Origin: a virus
Length of the DNA stretch: 42,015 nt
IMG/VR virus record: IMGVR_UViG_3300023700_000899
Span: 1-42,015 of that record
Strand: one strand, 5' to 3'
Shown one piece after another: positions 20,609 through 28,389 of this stretch (the stretch's first letter is position 1; every line of letters starts with the position of its first letter). The notes under the pieces were generated by a model. It saw only the letters and a program-made list of their open reading frames with translations. It had not been told where the DNA came from and ran no database searches. A program made the position numbers and the translations under genes.

Positions 20609-22273
20609 TTATAGTGCAATCTGCGACACAGTCATAATTACAGACGGAATTGCAGGACAGAAGGCAGTTGCTGCAGGAGCCGTTATGAACGCTCCAAGGT
20701 CACTGACAGCCCACATAAGCTCAAAGTAATCGTTGGTGTTCATCGATACTTGGAAGTTCCAAGATGGAACCTTATACTCTTCGTTACCTGTAATGGTGAG
20801 TCTCGATGCTGTGTTGGGAATATCAGCGCCATTCTTTCTCGCCCATATGTATATTTCCTTTTTAGATGCTGTTTGCGAGGTAACTTGCAATGAAAACTTA
20901 TAGTCGTAGAATCCAGACGCTTCTGCTACTATTCTCGTTTCATTGATGATGTGGTGTCCATTAGAGATGTCAGGAGTGCGCATCTTCACAGCATATGGAG
21001 TGTTTATTACGGCTGCTGTCTGGCTGAGTACATCTAAGAAAGTTCCATAATACAAACGTGGATATATCGTTGGGCGAACCAGTAATATACCATCCCCACT
21101 ACCTACATGGAGTACAGCAGCAATGCTTACTACTATATTTGGTGCATATGGTTTGACCTTTGTTAGTTTGCCAGCCATAGTCGGGTGGACGTAGAGCAAG
21201 TCGCCCTTTACCCACACCTCTCCAACGCTCGAGCCAGTCGTATCCATATCATGGACTTTACCGTTCCATGTAGCACGACCAGTGGTATTGTTTGGTAAAT
21301 CGTTTGTCAATACGCCAACAGTATACAATCCATGCACAGTACCGTTAGCGATGTGTGGGACTACGATCGGTTCGTGTGCATTAGCTTCATATACGCCAGC
21401 AAACCTAACAACAGTACCATTAGGCATAGTATTACCGCTCTCGTTGCGGACGCGTATGTAGTGCTCCAGACCTGTTTGTAATGTGGATCCATCAGCGTGG
21501 TGAATGTCCAAACAATCCTCATCAGGATTCCAAGCAACTTGACCTGCAACAAGACTGACGTCTGGTCCTATAGTATTGTATCTTGTTGTCTTGATTGGTC
21601 CTATATCTTCGGTGAACTGTACTTTCTTAGTCGCAGCGTCATATTCCAATACCCAGTTATCATTTGTGGTATTCATTGTGCCACGATTAACATCATCGAG
21701 ATAGCGGAATAGTACCTCACCGCCGCCAGGGCCAGCCATGCTGATCTTGCTTACCCAGCCTTCAAGCAACTTTAACTTGTTTTGGATTGCCTGGATGTCT
21801 CTTCCTGTAGCAGCGGGTTCTGGTTGTATGAACATCGAAGGTGCAGTTGTGTCTGTCAGTCTCTTTGCTGCCGCTGCTGCTAGCGTTGAGGTTTCTGGTG
21901 GAGCTAGTATAGCTGACTTCTCGACCAACTCATCGAACTGTTGATCCTCAACCACTTCTTCAGTTATAGTCACTTGTCGATCATCGGATTCCGGCTTTAT
22001 GGATTCAATATGTTCTAGGACATTAGTGAAGCGGTCGAGCAGTGCCTGCTCTTCTTCTGTTTTCTTCTTGTCTTCTGCGACGAGCTTATTGATGTCCTTA
22101 GCGAGGTCTGTGAACAGCGATTTGAACGCATTCTTACGTTCTTCTTGCATTGCAAGCTGTCTATCCTCTTTCAGCTGCTCTGCAGCGATTTGGTCATAGA
22201 TTGACTGCTCAGTTTGTACACCGAGCTTTTCATTCATCTTGACTATTAATCGTAATTCTTTTAGCTTATTCAT
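20609..22273 (-). CDS. Virion fibre/decoration-like structural protein (554 aa)
   Basis: Residues 1-130 are charged and heptad-like, a probable coiled coil (EQLKEDRQLAMQEERKNAF). A Pro/Ala-rich linker and a second helix (about 175-190) lead to Gly-rich beta repeats. The last ~150 residues (TFLDVLSQTAAVINTPYAV, ISNG, YIWARKNGADIPNT, WNFQVSMNTNDYFELMW) follow the C1q/TNF-like jelly-roll seen at the tips of many phage fibres and structural proteins. It probably forms a trimer on the virion. It is the only clear structural gene here and reads against the early genes. Confidence 0.75.
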   Translation of the reverse strand: MNKLKELRLIVKMNEKLGVQTEQSIYDQIAAEQLKEDRQLAMQEERKNAFKSLFTDLAKDINKLVAEDKKKTEEEQALLDRFTNVLEHIESIKPESDDRQVTITEEVVEDQQFDELVEKSAILAPPETSTLAAAAAKRLTDTTAPSMFIQPEPAATGRDIQAIQNKLKLLEGWVSKISMAGPGGGEVLFRYLDDVNRGTMNTTNDNWVLEYDAATKKVQFTEDIGPIKTTRYNTIGPDVSLVAGQVAWNPDEDCLDIHHADGSTLQTGLEHYIRVRNESGNTMPNGTVVRFAGVYEANAHEPIVVPHIANGTVHGLYTVGVLTNDLPNNTTGRATWNGKVHDMDTTGSSVGEVWVKGDLLYVHPTMAGKLTKVKPYAPNIVVSIAAVLHVGSGDGILLVRPTIYPRLYYGTFLDVLSQTAAVINTPYAVKMRTPDISNGHHIINETRIVAEASGFYDYKFSLQVTSQTASKKEIYIWARKNGADIPNTASRLTITGNEEYKVPSWNFQVSMNTNDYFELMWAVSDLGAFITAPAATAFCPAIPSVIMTVSQIAL

Positions 22274-22279
22274 AGCAAT

Positions 22280-22287
22280 TATTTATC
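22280..22287 (-). promoter_or_regulatory. T4-late-like octamer before the fibre gene
   Basis: GATAAATA on the minus strand (one change from TATAAATA) lies 6 bases before ATG 22273, as for the GIY-YIG gene. It fits late expression of a structural gene. Confidence 0.4.
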
Positions 22288-22289
22288 TG

Positions 22290-22318
22290 TTGCCAAACAC
22301 ACTGGTCTACGATACAAT
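22290..22318 (+). promoter_or_regulatory. Sigma-70 promoter of the envelope cassette
   Basis: TTGCCA (22290-22295), 17 base spacer, TACAAT (22313-22318). It lies in the 75-base divergent gap between the fibre gene and the 22349 gene. No later promoter or terminator is clear until past 26184, so the cassette may be one transcript. Confidence 0.75.
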
Positions 22319-22348
22319 TATTCCCATCACTAAATCAAGGAGTTTTCA

Positions 22349-22723
22349 ATGTTTTTTTTCAATTGCCGCGCAGAGCTTGATCAAGCGTTGTACGAAAACA
22401 AATGTCTTAAAGAGAAGGTCGAGCGCCTCGAGAACCGAATCATCCAGATCAATAAAGATCTCGCTGATGCTGAGAAGGCTGATGTCGCCTCATCGACGTT
22501 CACGATCGATTTCAACAAGATGGATGTGTTCTCAATCGAACGCCACATCAAGGGCGACAAAGCTGTGACTATCGTTGGTCACTTCTTACAAGAGCCTGTC
22601 AAAGTAAACAACGACGTCTTCACGTTGAATAAAATCACACGCGAATGGAATTTGTCGTGCAGCCAAGAACAGCACGAGCGCTTGGTCAAAGACTTCGCTG
22701 AATTCAAGAAGAAGCAAAAATGA
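22349..22723 (+). CDS. Coiled-coil protein, first gene of the envelope cassette (124 aa)
   Basis: Residues 8-40 form a leucine-rich coiled coil (CLKEKVERLENRIIQINKDL). The rest is a small mixed domain (FTIDFNKMDVF, VTIVGHFLQEPVKV). AAGGAG precedes the ATG. It is cytoplasmic by appearance and its stop overlaps the next start. Confidence 0.75.
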   Translation: MFFFNCRAELDQALYENKCLKEKVERLENRIIQINKDLADAEKADVASSTFTIDFNKMDVFSIERHIKGDKAVTIVGHFLQEPVKVNNDVFTLNKITREWNLSCSQEQHERLVKDFAEFKKKQK

Positions 22724-22896
22724 TTAGAATGATCCTGACCTTCGTGGTCCTGTTTGGTTGTTTCTTCTTCGGAATCAACGCAGTACGCCACATGAGTGGC
22801 AAAGACCAACTTGAGTTGGCAAAGCTGATTGCATACAGTACAATGTGCTCTGTGCTTACGGTAATGGTCCTTATCGGATTCGTTATCTTGTTTTAA
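22720..22896 (+). CDS. Small two-span membrane protein (58 aa)
   Basis: Two hydrophobic segments (MILTFVVLFGCFFFGI and MCSVLTVMVLIGFVILF) flank a short charged loop (MSGKDQLELAK). Starts in an ATGA overlap. Confidence 0.7.
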   Translation: MIRMILTFVVLFGCFFFGINAVRHMSGKDQLELAKLIAYSTMCSVLTVMVLIGFVILF

Positions 22897-22915
22897 CAAC
22901 CTTAAAAGGTACTTT

Positions 22916-23101
22916 ATGAAAATCTTGGCTCTGATTCTCGCTGCAGCAGCATTGACTGCTTGTGGTAAGATTGATCGCACGATCGCTAGCTTTACTGGCG
23001 ATGCATCGAAGACGTGCGTTGACGGTGTTACGTATCTCCAGTTCACATCTGGTGCTGCTCCTCAATACACAATTGACGGCAAACTTGTTTCTTGCAAATG
23101 A
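22916..23101 (+). CDS. Small lipoprotein (61 aa)
   Basis: The signal peptide ends in lipobox LTAC (Cys16). The mature part is about 45 residues with two further Cys. Its stop lies 11 bases before the start of the SPFH lipoprotein. Confidence 0.75.
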   Translation: MKILALILAAAALTACGKIDRTIASFTGDASKTCVDGVTYLQFTSGAAPQYTIDGKLVSCK

Positions 23102-23112
23102 AAGGCAATCAA

Positions 23113-23904
23113 ATGAAACGACTGTTTATCTTGGCTACGATTTTGTTCGGGGTCTTCCTGACAGGTTGTACTCGAATTGAATCTGGTACTGTCGGCTTGC
23201 GAGTCGATATGTCACGACAAATCCAAGGGGTTGAATTGCAACCTGGTTCTTGGAATCAAACTCTGATCGGTAGCGTGCTTGAATTCCAAGTTCGTTCGAT
23301 CCCTACTGGTTGGGAAAATCTGCGACCACAAACTGCTGATAACTCAACTCTGAAAGACTTCGATATCAATATCATCTATGAAGTCAATCCAGCTTCAGTG
23401 TCTGAATTGTGGACAAATCAATCACGTTCATTCCACACATACGAACATGGTGACTGGATGCTGATGCGCAACTATATGTCTCAAGCATTGAACTCTGCTA
23501 CTGCAAAAGCAGTACGTAAGTACAAAGCGCTGGAAGTTGCTGACCGTCGCAGCGATATCGAAAAAGATGTCCACGATATCTTGATGGATATGCTGAAAGA
23601 AGAAAAGCTCGAAAAGGCTTTGACTGTCAGCCAAGTCCGTGTGACGAATGCTACACCAGCAGACGACATCGTCGCATCCGCTAACGCTGCAGTTCGTGCT
23701 CAGAACGATCTGCGAACAAAGCAAATTGAAGTTGATATTGCGAAGCAAGAAGCTATCCGTATCCAAACTTTGAACAGCAACTCACAAGCTATTCCATACA
23801 TGAACGCAATGGCTCAGATGGAAATCGCTAAAGCTATTCGCGAAGGTAAGGTTAACACAGTCGTCATCCCTCAAGACTTCAAAGGTCTTGTGAACGTCAA
23901 GTAA
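23113..23904 (+). CDS. SPFH/band-7 (prohibitin-like) lipoprotein (263 aa)
   Basis: Start at ATG 23113 because the signal peptide begins there and AAAGG lies 7 bases upstream. Lipobox LTGC (Cys19). The mature part opens IESGTVGLRVDMSRQI, as SPFH/prohibitin domains do ('G.VGV.V'), then FDINIIYEVNPASVSELW, and a long C-terminal helix (about 175-230: NAAVRAQNDLRTKQIEVDIAKQEAIR). SPFH proteins build large ring or cage scaffolds on membranes and hold proteases or stabilise lipid domains. Its lipid anchor places it on the periplasmic side. The next gene is PspA-like, a linkage also seen in bacterial membrane-stress loci. Confidence 0.85.
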   Translation: MKRLFILATILFGVFLTGCTRIESGTVGLRVDMSRQIQGVELQPGSWNQTLIGSVLEFQVRSIPTGWENLRPQTADNSTLKDFDINIIYEVNPASVSELWTNQSRSFHTYEHGDWMLMRNYMSQALNSATAKAVRKYKALEVADRRSDIEKDVHDILMDMLKEEKLEKALTVSQVRVTNATPADDIVASANAAVRAQNDLRTKQIEVDIAKQEAIRIQTLNSNSQAIPYMNAMAQMEIAKAIREGKVNTVVIPQDFKGLVNVK

Positions 23905-23921
23905 ACAACAACGAGGTCGAT

Positions 23922-24656
23922 ATGAATCAAAATGTATTCCGTGCGGTATTTGGTCTGGGGGCAGTTGCAATTCTTGCAATCCTTGCTCCAATCATCTGGG
24001 CCGCGGCAAGCGCTGGCGTTGGACTGATTGCACTCGGTGTTATCGGCCTCGTTGGTATGGGCTTCATCCAAGCAATCCCATTGTTTGGACAGAAGATCGA
24101 AAACCGAATCCTTAAAGCTCGCAAGGCTGAGGCTCGTGAGAATCCAATCGAACAGTTGCAAAACTTCTTGCGCCAAAAGGCTCAACAAGTTGCAGACTTC
24201 AAGACTGCAGTGACGTCGATTAACGCTCAGATCAAATCGTTGCAAGACATGGTTGCGCAACGTAAGAAGGAACGTCCTAGTTATGATGCATCTGCGCAAG
24301 AGAAGTCAATCCAAGCGATGATCGAAGCGTACAATGCATTGAAACAAAAGTACATCAACGCCGAAAACGCTCTTGCTGAATTGAAAATTGCAATTCAAGA
24401 CAAGGAATTTGAATGGAAGTTTAGCCAAGCTGGCCAAGCAGCAATGCAAAGCCTGAGTGCTTCGTCTGGTAAGGACTTGATGGAAGCGATGTTGGCTGAC
24501 GAAGCATTGAGCTCTGTAACATCCAACTTCAACCAAGTGTTTGCTGAGTTGGAAATGGAAGCGCAAAATCTGACCAGCGCAAAGCAACTGAGCTTTGATT
24601 CTGGAATGACAATTGATGTCTCTGCAATTAACTTGACTACAAAGGTGCCAGCATGA
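23922..24656 (+). CDS. PspA/ESCRT-III-like membrane coiled-coil protein (244 aa)
   Basis: Two adjacent hydrophobic segments (about 9-30 and 32-53) precede a long coiled-coil region (70-215: NPIEQLQNFLRQKAQQVADF, SINAQIKSLQDMVAQRKKE, AQEKSIQAMIEAYNALKQKY) and a short C-terminal tail. The helix spacing and NPIEQL start resemble PspA/Vipp1, which coat and remodel stressed membranes. True PspA has an amphipathic helix instead of transmembrane spans, so this is a membrane-anchored variant or a look-alike. It directly follows the SPFH gene. Confidence 0.65.
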   Translation: MNQNVFRAVFGLGAVAILAILAPIIWAAASAGVGLIALGVIGLVGMGFIQAIPLFGQKIENRILKARKAEARENPIEQLQNFLRQKAQQVADFKTAVTSINAQIKSLQDMVAQRKKERPSYDASAQEKSIQAMIEAYNALKQKYINAENALAELKIAIQDKEFEWKFSQAGQAAMQSLSASSGKDLMEAMLADEALSSVTSNFNQVFAELEMEAQNLTSAKQLSFDSGMTIDVSAINLTTKVPA

Positions 24657-24937
24657 AAGTATTGAAACCATTCTTGGTATTCTGGTTGATGGTTGCTCTG
24701 TCGATCGCTGCATTCGCAAAAGGTGGTGGCGGCGGTGGAGGCCACGGCGGAGGCGGTGGCCATGCAAGCAGCGGTCATGCTAGTAGCAGCCACGCGACAT
24801 CTACTGCAAAGGCGGCACCTGCACCCGTGGTGGCTCCAGTCGTAGTACAACCAGCCCGTCCAACTCCGGTTGTCGTTCCACCAGCACGTGGTGGACAATC
24901 GGAAGAAGAAAAACGCAAGAAGCAACAAGCAAAGTAA
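24653..24937 (+). CDS. Exported Gly/His-rich and Pro-rich protein (94 aa)
   Basis: A signal peptide (VFWLMVALSIAAFA) is followed by a Gly/His tract (GGGGGGGHGGGGGH), a Ser/His/Ala stretch, and a Pro/Val stretch (PAPVVAPVVVQPARPTPVVV), ending in a basic tail (EEEKRKKQQAK). It looks disordered and may bind metal through His or adhere to the wall. Overlaps the PspA-like stop by 4 bases. Confidence 0.75.
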   Translation: MKVLKPFLVFWLMVALSIAAFAKGGGGGGGHGGGGGHASSGHASSSHATSTAKAAPAPVVAPVVVQPARPTPVVVPPARGGQSEEEKRKKQQAK

Positions 24938-24946
24938 AGGTGTAGC

Positions 24947-25081
24947 ATGGACTTCTATAAAGTGTTAAAATATGCGCTGTCGGTAGTGTTCATCATTATC
25001 GTCGGCCTAGCGATGGTAAGCGTCGATGATGGCGCATCGCAACCAGTTTCTCAACAACCTCAAACCAAGTTCAACTTCTAA
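24947..25081 (+). CDS. Small membrane-anchored protein (44 aa)
   Basis: One transmembrane span (LSVVFIIIVGLAMV) followed by a short Gln-rich tail (SQPVSQQPQ) on the likely periplasmic side. An AAAGG site precedes it. Confidence 0.7.
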   Translation: MDFYKVLKYALSVVFIIIVGLAMVSVDDGASQPVSQQPQTKFNF

Positions 25082-25090
25082 GGAACAAAC

Positions 25091-26011
25091 ATGAAAAAGT
25101 ATGTAATTGCAACATTGCTCGCTTTGAGCACACTTGGTGCATATGCCGCACCAGCCAACGACGCTCCTGCCGCTGATTGCGAAGGTGTTAAGTTCGCGAC
25201 CGGTCCTAAGGGCAAAGGCTACTCCACTCTGTATGCAGACTTGAATAAGCTGCTTGGTGGCAAGGTCGCGATGTGTGAATTGAACACAACTGGTGGTCTG
25301 GACAACTTGAACGCATTGTCGACCAAAGATGCTGACATCGGCATCGTTCAAATCGATACATGGAACGACATGAAGAATGGCGACGAGAACATCGCCAACC
25401 TGCAAGCAGTGATGCCATTGAATAGCAACTACTTGCACATCGTTACATCAGTTAATGGTATCCAAGGCGAAAAGAAATTCGGCTTGATCAAAGGCGATGT
25501 CAAGATGATCAACCGCTTCAGCGATCTTCGCGGTCAACGAGTAGCAGTTGTTGGTTCTGCCCAATTGCTTGGCCGTAAGCTCGAGAAATCTGTTGGCTAT
25601 GGCATGCAATTCATCGACTCTAAGTCTGATGCAGAAGCATTCGACATGGTCCGCAAAGGTCAAGTTGCGGCAGCAATGACAGTTAGCGGCTGGCCTTCTG
25701 GCACTGTTAAGCAATTGAGCCAAGCTGATGGTCTGACTCTGGTGCCATTTGATGCTCCTATCGGTGAGCCATACAAAGTGAAAGCGTTGAACTACAAGAA
25801 CATCGCTGTGTATAACAACAACTCACTAGCAATCCCCAACGTGTTGGTTTCTCGTTCATTCTCTGGTCAACGTGCAGCAAATGTTGCAGCAATCCAAGCT
25901 GGCATCGTACGTAACCTGACTGAGCTGAAAGAAGGCAACTACCAACCAGCTTGGAACGAAGTCAACCCGAATGCAGCCATCAACGGTATGGCTAAGTTCA
26001 AAGCAAAGTAA
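25091..26011 (+). CDS. Periplasmic TAXI/TRAP-type solute-binding protein (306 aa)
   Basis: A cleavable signal peptide (MKKYVIATLLALSTLGAYA) precedes a type II periplasmic binding fold. FATGPKGKGYSTLYADLNKLL, CELNTTGGLDNLNALSTKDADIGIVQ and LRGQRVAVVG follow the TAXI pattern ('TG..GG.Y', 'T.GS..NL..L..G.AD...VQ'). Such proteins deliver small organic solutes to TRAP permeases. No permease gene is in the window, so it is an orphan: it may feed a host TRAP system, bind a signal, or protect the envelope. It closes the cassette that starts at 22349. Confidence 0.8.
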   Translation: MKKYVIATLLALSTLGAYAAPANDAPAADCEGVKFATGPKGKGYSTLYADLNKLLGGKVAMCELNTTGGLDNLNALSTKDADIGIVQIDTWNDMKNGDENIANLQAVMPLNSNYLHIVTSVNGIQGEKKFGLIKGDVKMINRFSDLRGQRVAVVGSAQLLGRKLEKSVGYGMQFIDSKSDAEAFDMVRKGQVAAAMTVSGWPSGTVKQLSQADGLTLVPFDAPIGEPYKVKALNYKNIAVYNNNSLAIPNVLVSRSFSGQRAANVAAIQAGIVRNLTELKEGNYQPAWNEVNPNAAINGMAKFKAK

Positions 26012-26064
26012 GATAACCCCCGCAGTGTGCGTAAGGGCAACGTCAATAAGTCCCTTCCGATAAT

Positions 26065-26184
26065 ATGCAAGAAATCTTAATCTCAATTGGTCTGATCACG
26101 TTTGCAATCGTATTCGTGATTTCCGCATATAAGTCAGTCGCTAAGCTGACTGAACAACACAACCAAAGCACAAGAGCAGAATAA
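26065..26184 (+). CDS. Small membrane protein (39 aa)
   Basis: One transmembrane helix (ILISIGLITFAIVFVISAY) and a short polar tail. Its stop is one base before the nucleotidyltransferase gene. The 53 bases before it hold no convincing promoter. Confidence 0.6.
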   Translation: MQEILISIGLITFAIVFVISAYKSVAKLTEQHNQSTRAE

Positions 26185-26185
26185 C

Positions 26186-27142
26186 ATGGAACAAAAAGTG
26201 AAACGTGGCTTCAAGCGCAAGACGATCGAACAAACAATCCGCAACAAAATGAAGGGTTGGTTCGCATCGATTGACGATATCGAGTTGCGCGATGAATTGA
26301 AGAAGCACTACATCGTCACTGGTGGCGCAATCACTTCGATGTTGCTTGGTGATTTGCCTAACGACTACGATGTGTATATCGATAATGTCGACACAGCAGC
26401 AAAGCTCGCAAACTACTACGTCAGCCGTTTGCCGTCGTCTGACAACGAATGCACGAAGACTCCAATCGTTTCTGTTCCACCAGAAGGTGGTCGTGTCGAG
26501 ATTAAGGTCCAATCTGCTGGCATTGCTGGTGAAGAAATCGACCAAGATGGATATGAGTACTTCGAGATGTATCCAGACGCGACTAGTCGCACCATGGCAT
26601 ACTTGGAAGGCGCTGCAGCGAAGAGTACAGGCAAATACACTGCACTTGCAATCACGACAAACGCAATCACGTTGTCTGACCAAGTTCAAGTGATCTTGCG
26701 GTTCGTTGGTCCTGCAAATGAGATCCACAAGAACTATGACTTTGTCCACACGACAAACTACTTCACTGAAGGAGAAGGTGTTGTGTTCCAACAGGACGCA
26801 TTGGAATCTATCCTTGCTCGTGAATTGAAGTATGTTGGTAGCCGCTATCCAATCTGCTCGTTGTTCCGTATCAAGAAGTTCATCAAGCGTGGTTGGACAA
26901 TCACTGCTGGTGAAATGTTGAAGATCGCATATGATATTGCAAAGCTCGACCTCAACAATCCAGTCGTTCTCCAAGATCAATTGACTGGCGTTGATGCTGC
27001 ATACTTCAACCAGATCCTTCGATTGATCAAAGAAGAGAACAAACCGATCGAACGTACATACTTGTTCGAATTGATTAACCGTGTATTCGATGAAGATGAC
27101 GACATCGATGCAGCTGCAGAAGGAACGACAGATGTTCAATAA
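26186..27142 (+). CDS. Pol-beta-fold nucleotidyltransferase (318 aa)
   Basis: VTGGAITSMLLGDLPNDYDVYI (about 44-65) is the GG...D-x-D core of the poly(A) polymerase/CCA-adding class; VEIKVQ (about 100) may give the third acidic residue. The C-terminal half (RYPICSLFRIKKFIKRGWTI) could bind RNA as in those enzymes. It may add nucleotides to RNA 3' ends, fitting the RNA repair genes at 15-19 kb, or act on a protein or small molecule. Confidence 0.75.
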   Translation: MEQKVKRGFKRKTIEQTIRNKMKGWFASIDDIELRDELKKHYIVTGGAITSMLLGDLPNDYDVYIDNVDTAAKLANYYVSRLPSSDNECTKTPIVSVPPEGGRVEIKVQSAGIAGEEIDQDGYEYFEMYPDATSRTMAYLEGAAAKSTGKYTALAITTNAITLSDQVQVILRFVGPANEIHKNYDFVHTTNYFTEGEGVVFQQDALESILARELKYVGSRYPICSLFRIKKFIKRGWTITAGEMLKIAYDIAKLDLNNPVVLQDQLTGVDAAYFNQILRLIKEENKPIERTYLFELINRVFDEDDDIDAAAEGTTDVQ

Positions 27143-27605
27143 GAATCTAGCCCCGATCGTCGACTTGATGATCAATTCATTAGGCGAGCATAGTGATCAG
27201 TTCCGTGCTCAATTTGGTCGCGATCAATACTCGTCGTTCATCCGTGAATATCGGACGATCGATCTCCGCGTGCCTCGTCAAACGGGCAAGTCGACAATCC
27301 TAATCAACAAGATGGTGGAGCAGTCATCTATTATGTTCGTTCATAACGCTGCGGCTCGTGAACGTCTGCGTCCGTTCGAACATATTTGGGGAAGCAATGT
27401 CCATGCTCGTCCAGAGTTGGATTACCTCGATCGCATCCGAGCGAAGTATTATTCTAGACTTGAACTGCAGTTTGAATGTTTGATGGTAGATGAACCTGCC
27501 TTCTACACTAAAGCGCAGGAAAGCAACTTGAACGAATTCATCGACTTCTTACACGGCCGTCAATTGGTCACAGATAACTTTTACGTATTGAAGCTCGGCA
27601 CATGA
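27132..27605 (+). CDS. P-loop NTPase (157 aa)
   Basis: The start at ATG 27132 has AGGA upstream and overlaps the previous gene by 11 bases. RVPRQTGKST is a Walker A motif of the SF1/SF2 or terminase type, and CLMVDEPAFY fits Walker B. It is much shorter than a helicase or terminase, so only the nucleotide-binding core is present. Confidence 0.75.
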   Translation: MFNKNLAPIVDLMINSLGEHSDQFRAQFGRDQYSSFIREYRTIDLRVPRQTGKSTILINKMVEQSSIMFVHNAAARERLRPFEHIWGSNVHARPELDYLDRIRAKYYSRLELQFECLMVDEPAFYTKAQESNLNEFIDFLHGRQLVTDNFYVLKLGT

Positions 27606-27883
27606 ACATTTCCTTAGACTACGACAACACATATACACGTGATCCTGTGATGTGGGATGCGATCGTCGATATGATGAAGCGATATGGTCATACTGTGTAT
27701 GTTGTCACGATGCGCTATCCGAGCGAAGGTGCAGAGGTAGAGAAGTATCTTGCCGATAAGGTCGAGCGAATCATCTACACATCACGCAAAGGTAAAATGG
27801 ACTATGTCCAGCAACAGTTGCTGTCTATCGACATTTGGATTGATGATATGCCTTGGTTCATTGTTAATGACGCGAAGTGTTAA
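27602..27883 (+). CDS. Small HAD-superfamily phosphatase-like protein (93 aa)
   Basis: Motif I is SLDYDNTYT (D-x-D), motif II threonine is in VVTMRYP, and the acidic motif IV is WIDDMPW. At 93 residues it is a minimal HAD core without a cap. It overlaps the ATPase by 4 bases. Substrate unknown. Confidence 0.78.
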   Translation: MNISLDYDNTYTRDPVMWDAIVDMMKRYGHTVYVVTMRYPSEGAEVEKYLADKVERIIYTSRKGKMDYVQQQLLSIDIWIDDMPWFIVNDAKC

Positions 27884-28170
27884 TGAAGTATTATTACTAC
27901 TGTAATTGCTGGGACTTCAATGCTGAGGATATCAACATCGATGACTGCTACGACATCGAGCATGATAAGTGCGAAGATGAGTGGGAGTATGAGTGGCTGG
28001 TAGAGAAGTGTGCTGAAGACTATCATAGTAACCATGATGGGTGGGAACATCGGTCATGGCCCAATGGTACTCTTCCATTCTTCTTATTTGATAGCGAAAT
28101 GAACTTGATTGGTGTGTATAATGTTGCGCTCGAATTCGAGCCATCATTTGCAGCATGGAAACAAAAATGA
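27883..28170 (+). CDS. Acidic Cys/Tyr-rich protein (95 aa)
   Basis: Starts in a TAATG overlap. Rich in Asp, Glu, Tyr and Cys (MKYYYYCNCWDF, DIEHDKCEDEWEYEW). Could chelate metal; no family recognised. Confidence 0.65.
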   Translation: MKYYYYCNCWDFNAEDINIDDCYDIEHDKCEDEWEYEWLVEKCAEDYHSNHDGWEHRSWPNGTLPFFLFDSEMNLIGVYNVALEFEPSFAAWKQK

Positions 28171-28388
28171 AAACACGATTGTTAGAAAAGTGGAATGCAA
28201 TCCCAGCTCATCTGAAGCTGTGGACAGTATTACTAGCTCAGATCTGGTTCTGGCCACAGTGCTACGACCAACACATGCCCGGAGGTATTGGTATTTCATT
28301 ATTCATTACTAACTGCATATTCGTAATTGCCAATGTGATCAAATTGGTAAATTCATACGATGAGCCTGTGAAAGACAATCGTTGGTAA
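28167..28388 (+). CDS. Membrane protein (73 aa)
   Basis: Start at ATG 28167 (ATGA overlap) rather than 28155, because GGAA lies before it. Two hydrophobic segments (LWTVLLAQIWFWP and ISLFITNCIFVIANVI). Function unknown. Confidence 0.6.
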   Translation: MKTRLLEKWNAIPAHLKLWTVLLAQIWFWPQCYDQHMPGGIGISLFITNCIFVIANVIKLVNSYDEPVKDNRW

Positions 28389-28389
28389 T

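Noticed and set aside
20569-20619. Upstream TTG start for the GIY-YIG gene, or a frameshift fusion with the fibre gene
   Set aside because: No ribosome site precedes the TTG, the catalytic domain begins at ATG 20568, and no slippery sequence is visible at the fibre stop.
24721-24760. GGTGGTGGCGGCGG-type tract as a possible tandem repeat locus
   Set aside because: The codons are mixed and the tract encodes the Gly/His part of an exported protein; there is no regular DNA repeat unit.
26034-26057. AAGGG...CCCTT repeat between the solute-binding protein and the 26065 gene
   Set aside because: Only 5 bp with a 14-base loop and no T-run; too weak to call a terminator.
26141-27175. A 344-codon open frame on the minus strand opposite the nucleotidyltransferase
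   Set aside because: It is antisense to a gene with clear motifs, and its translation is Cys/Val/Asp-rich without any motif. It reflects codon use of the plus-strand gene.
27602-27883. The small HAD gene as the missing 3'-phosphatase of polynucleotide kinase
   Set aside because: It is 10 kb from the kinase gene and lacks recognisable Pnk phosphatase features beyond the HAD motifs; the metallophosphoesterase at 17058 is a better candidate.
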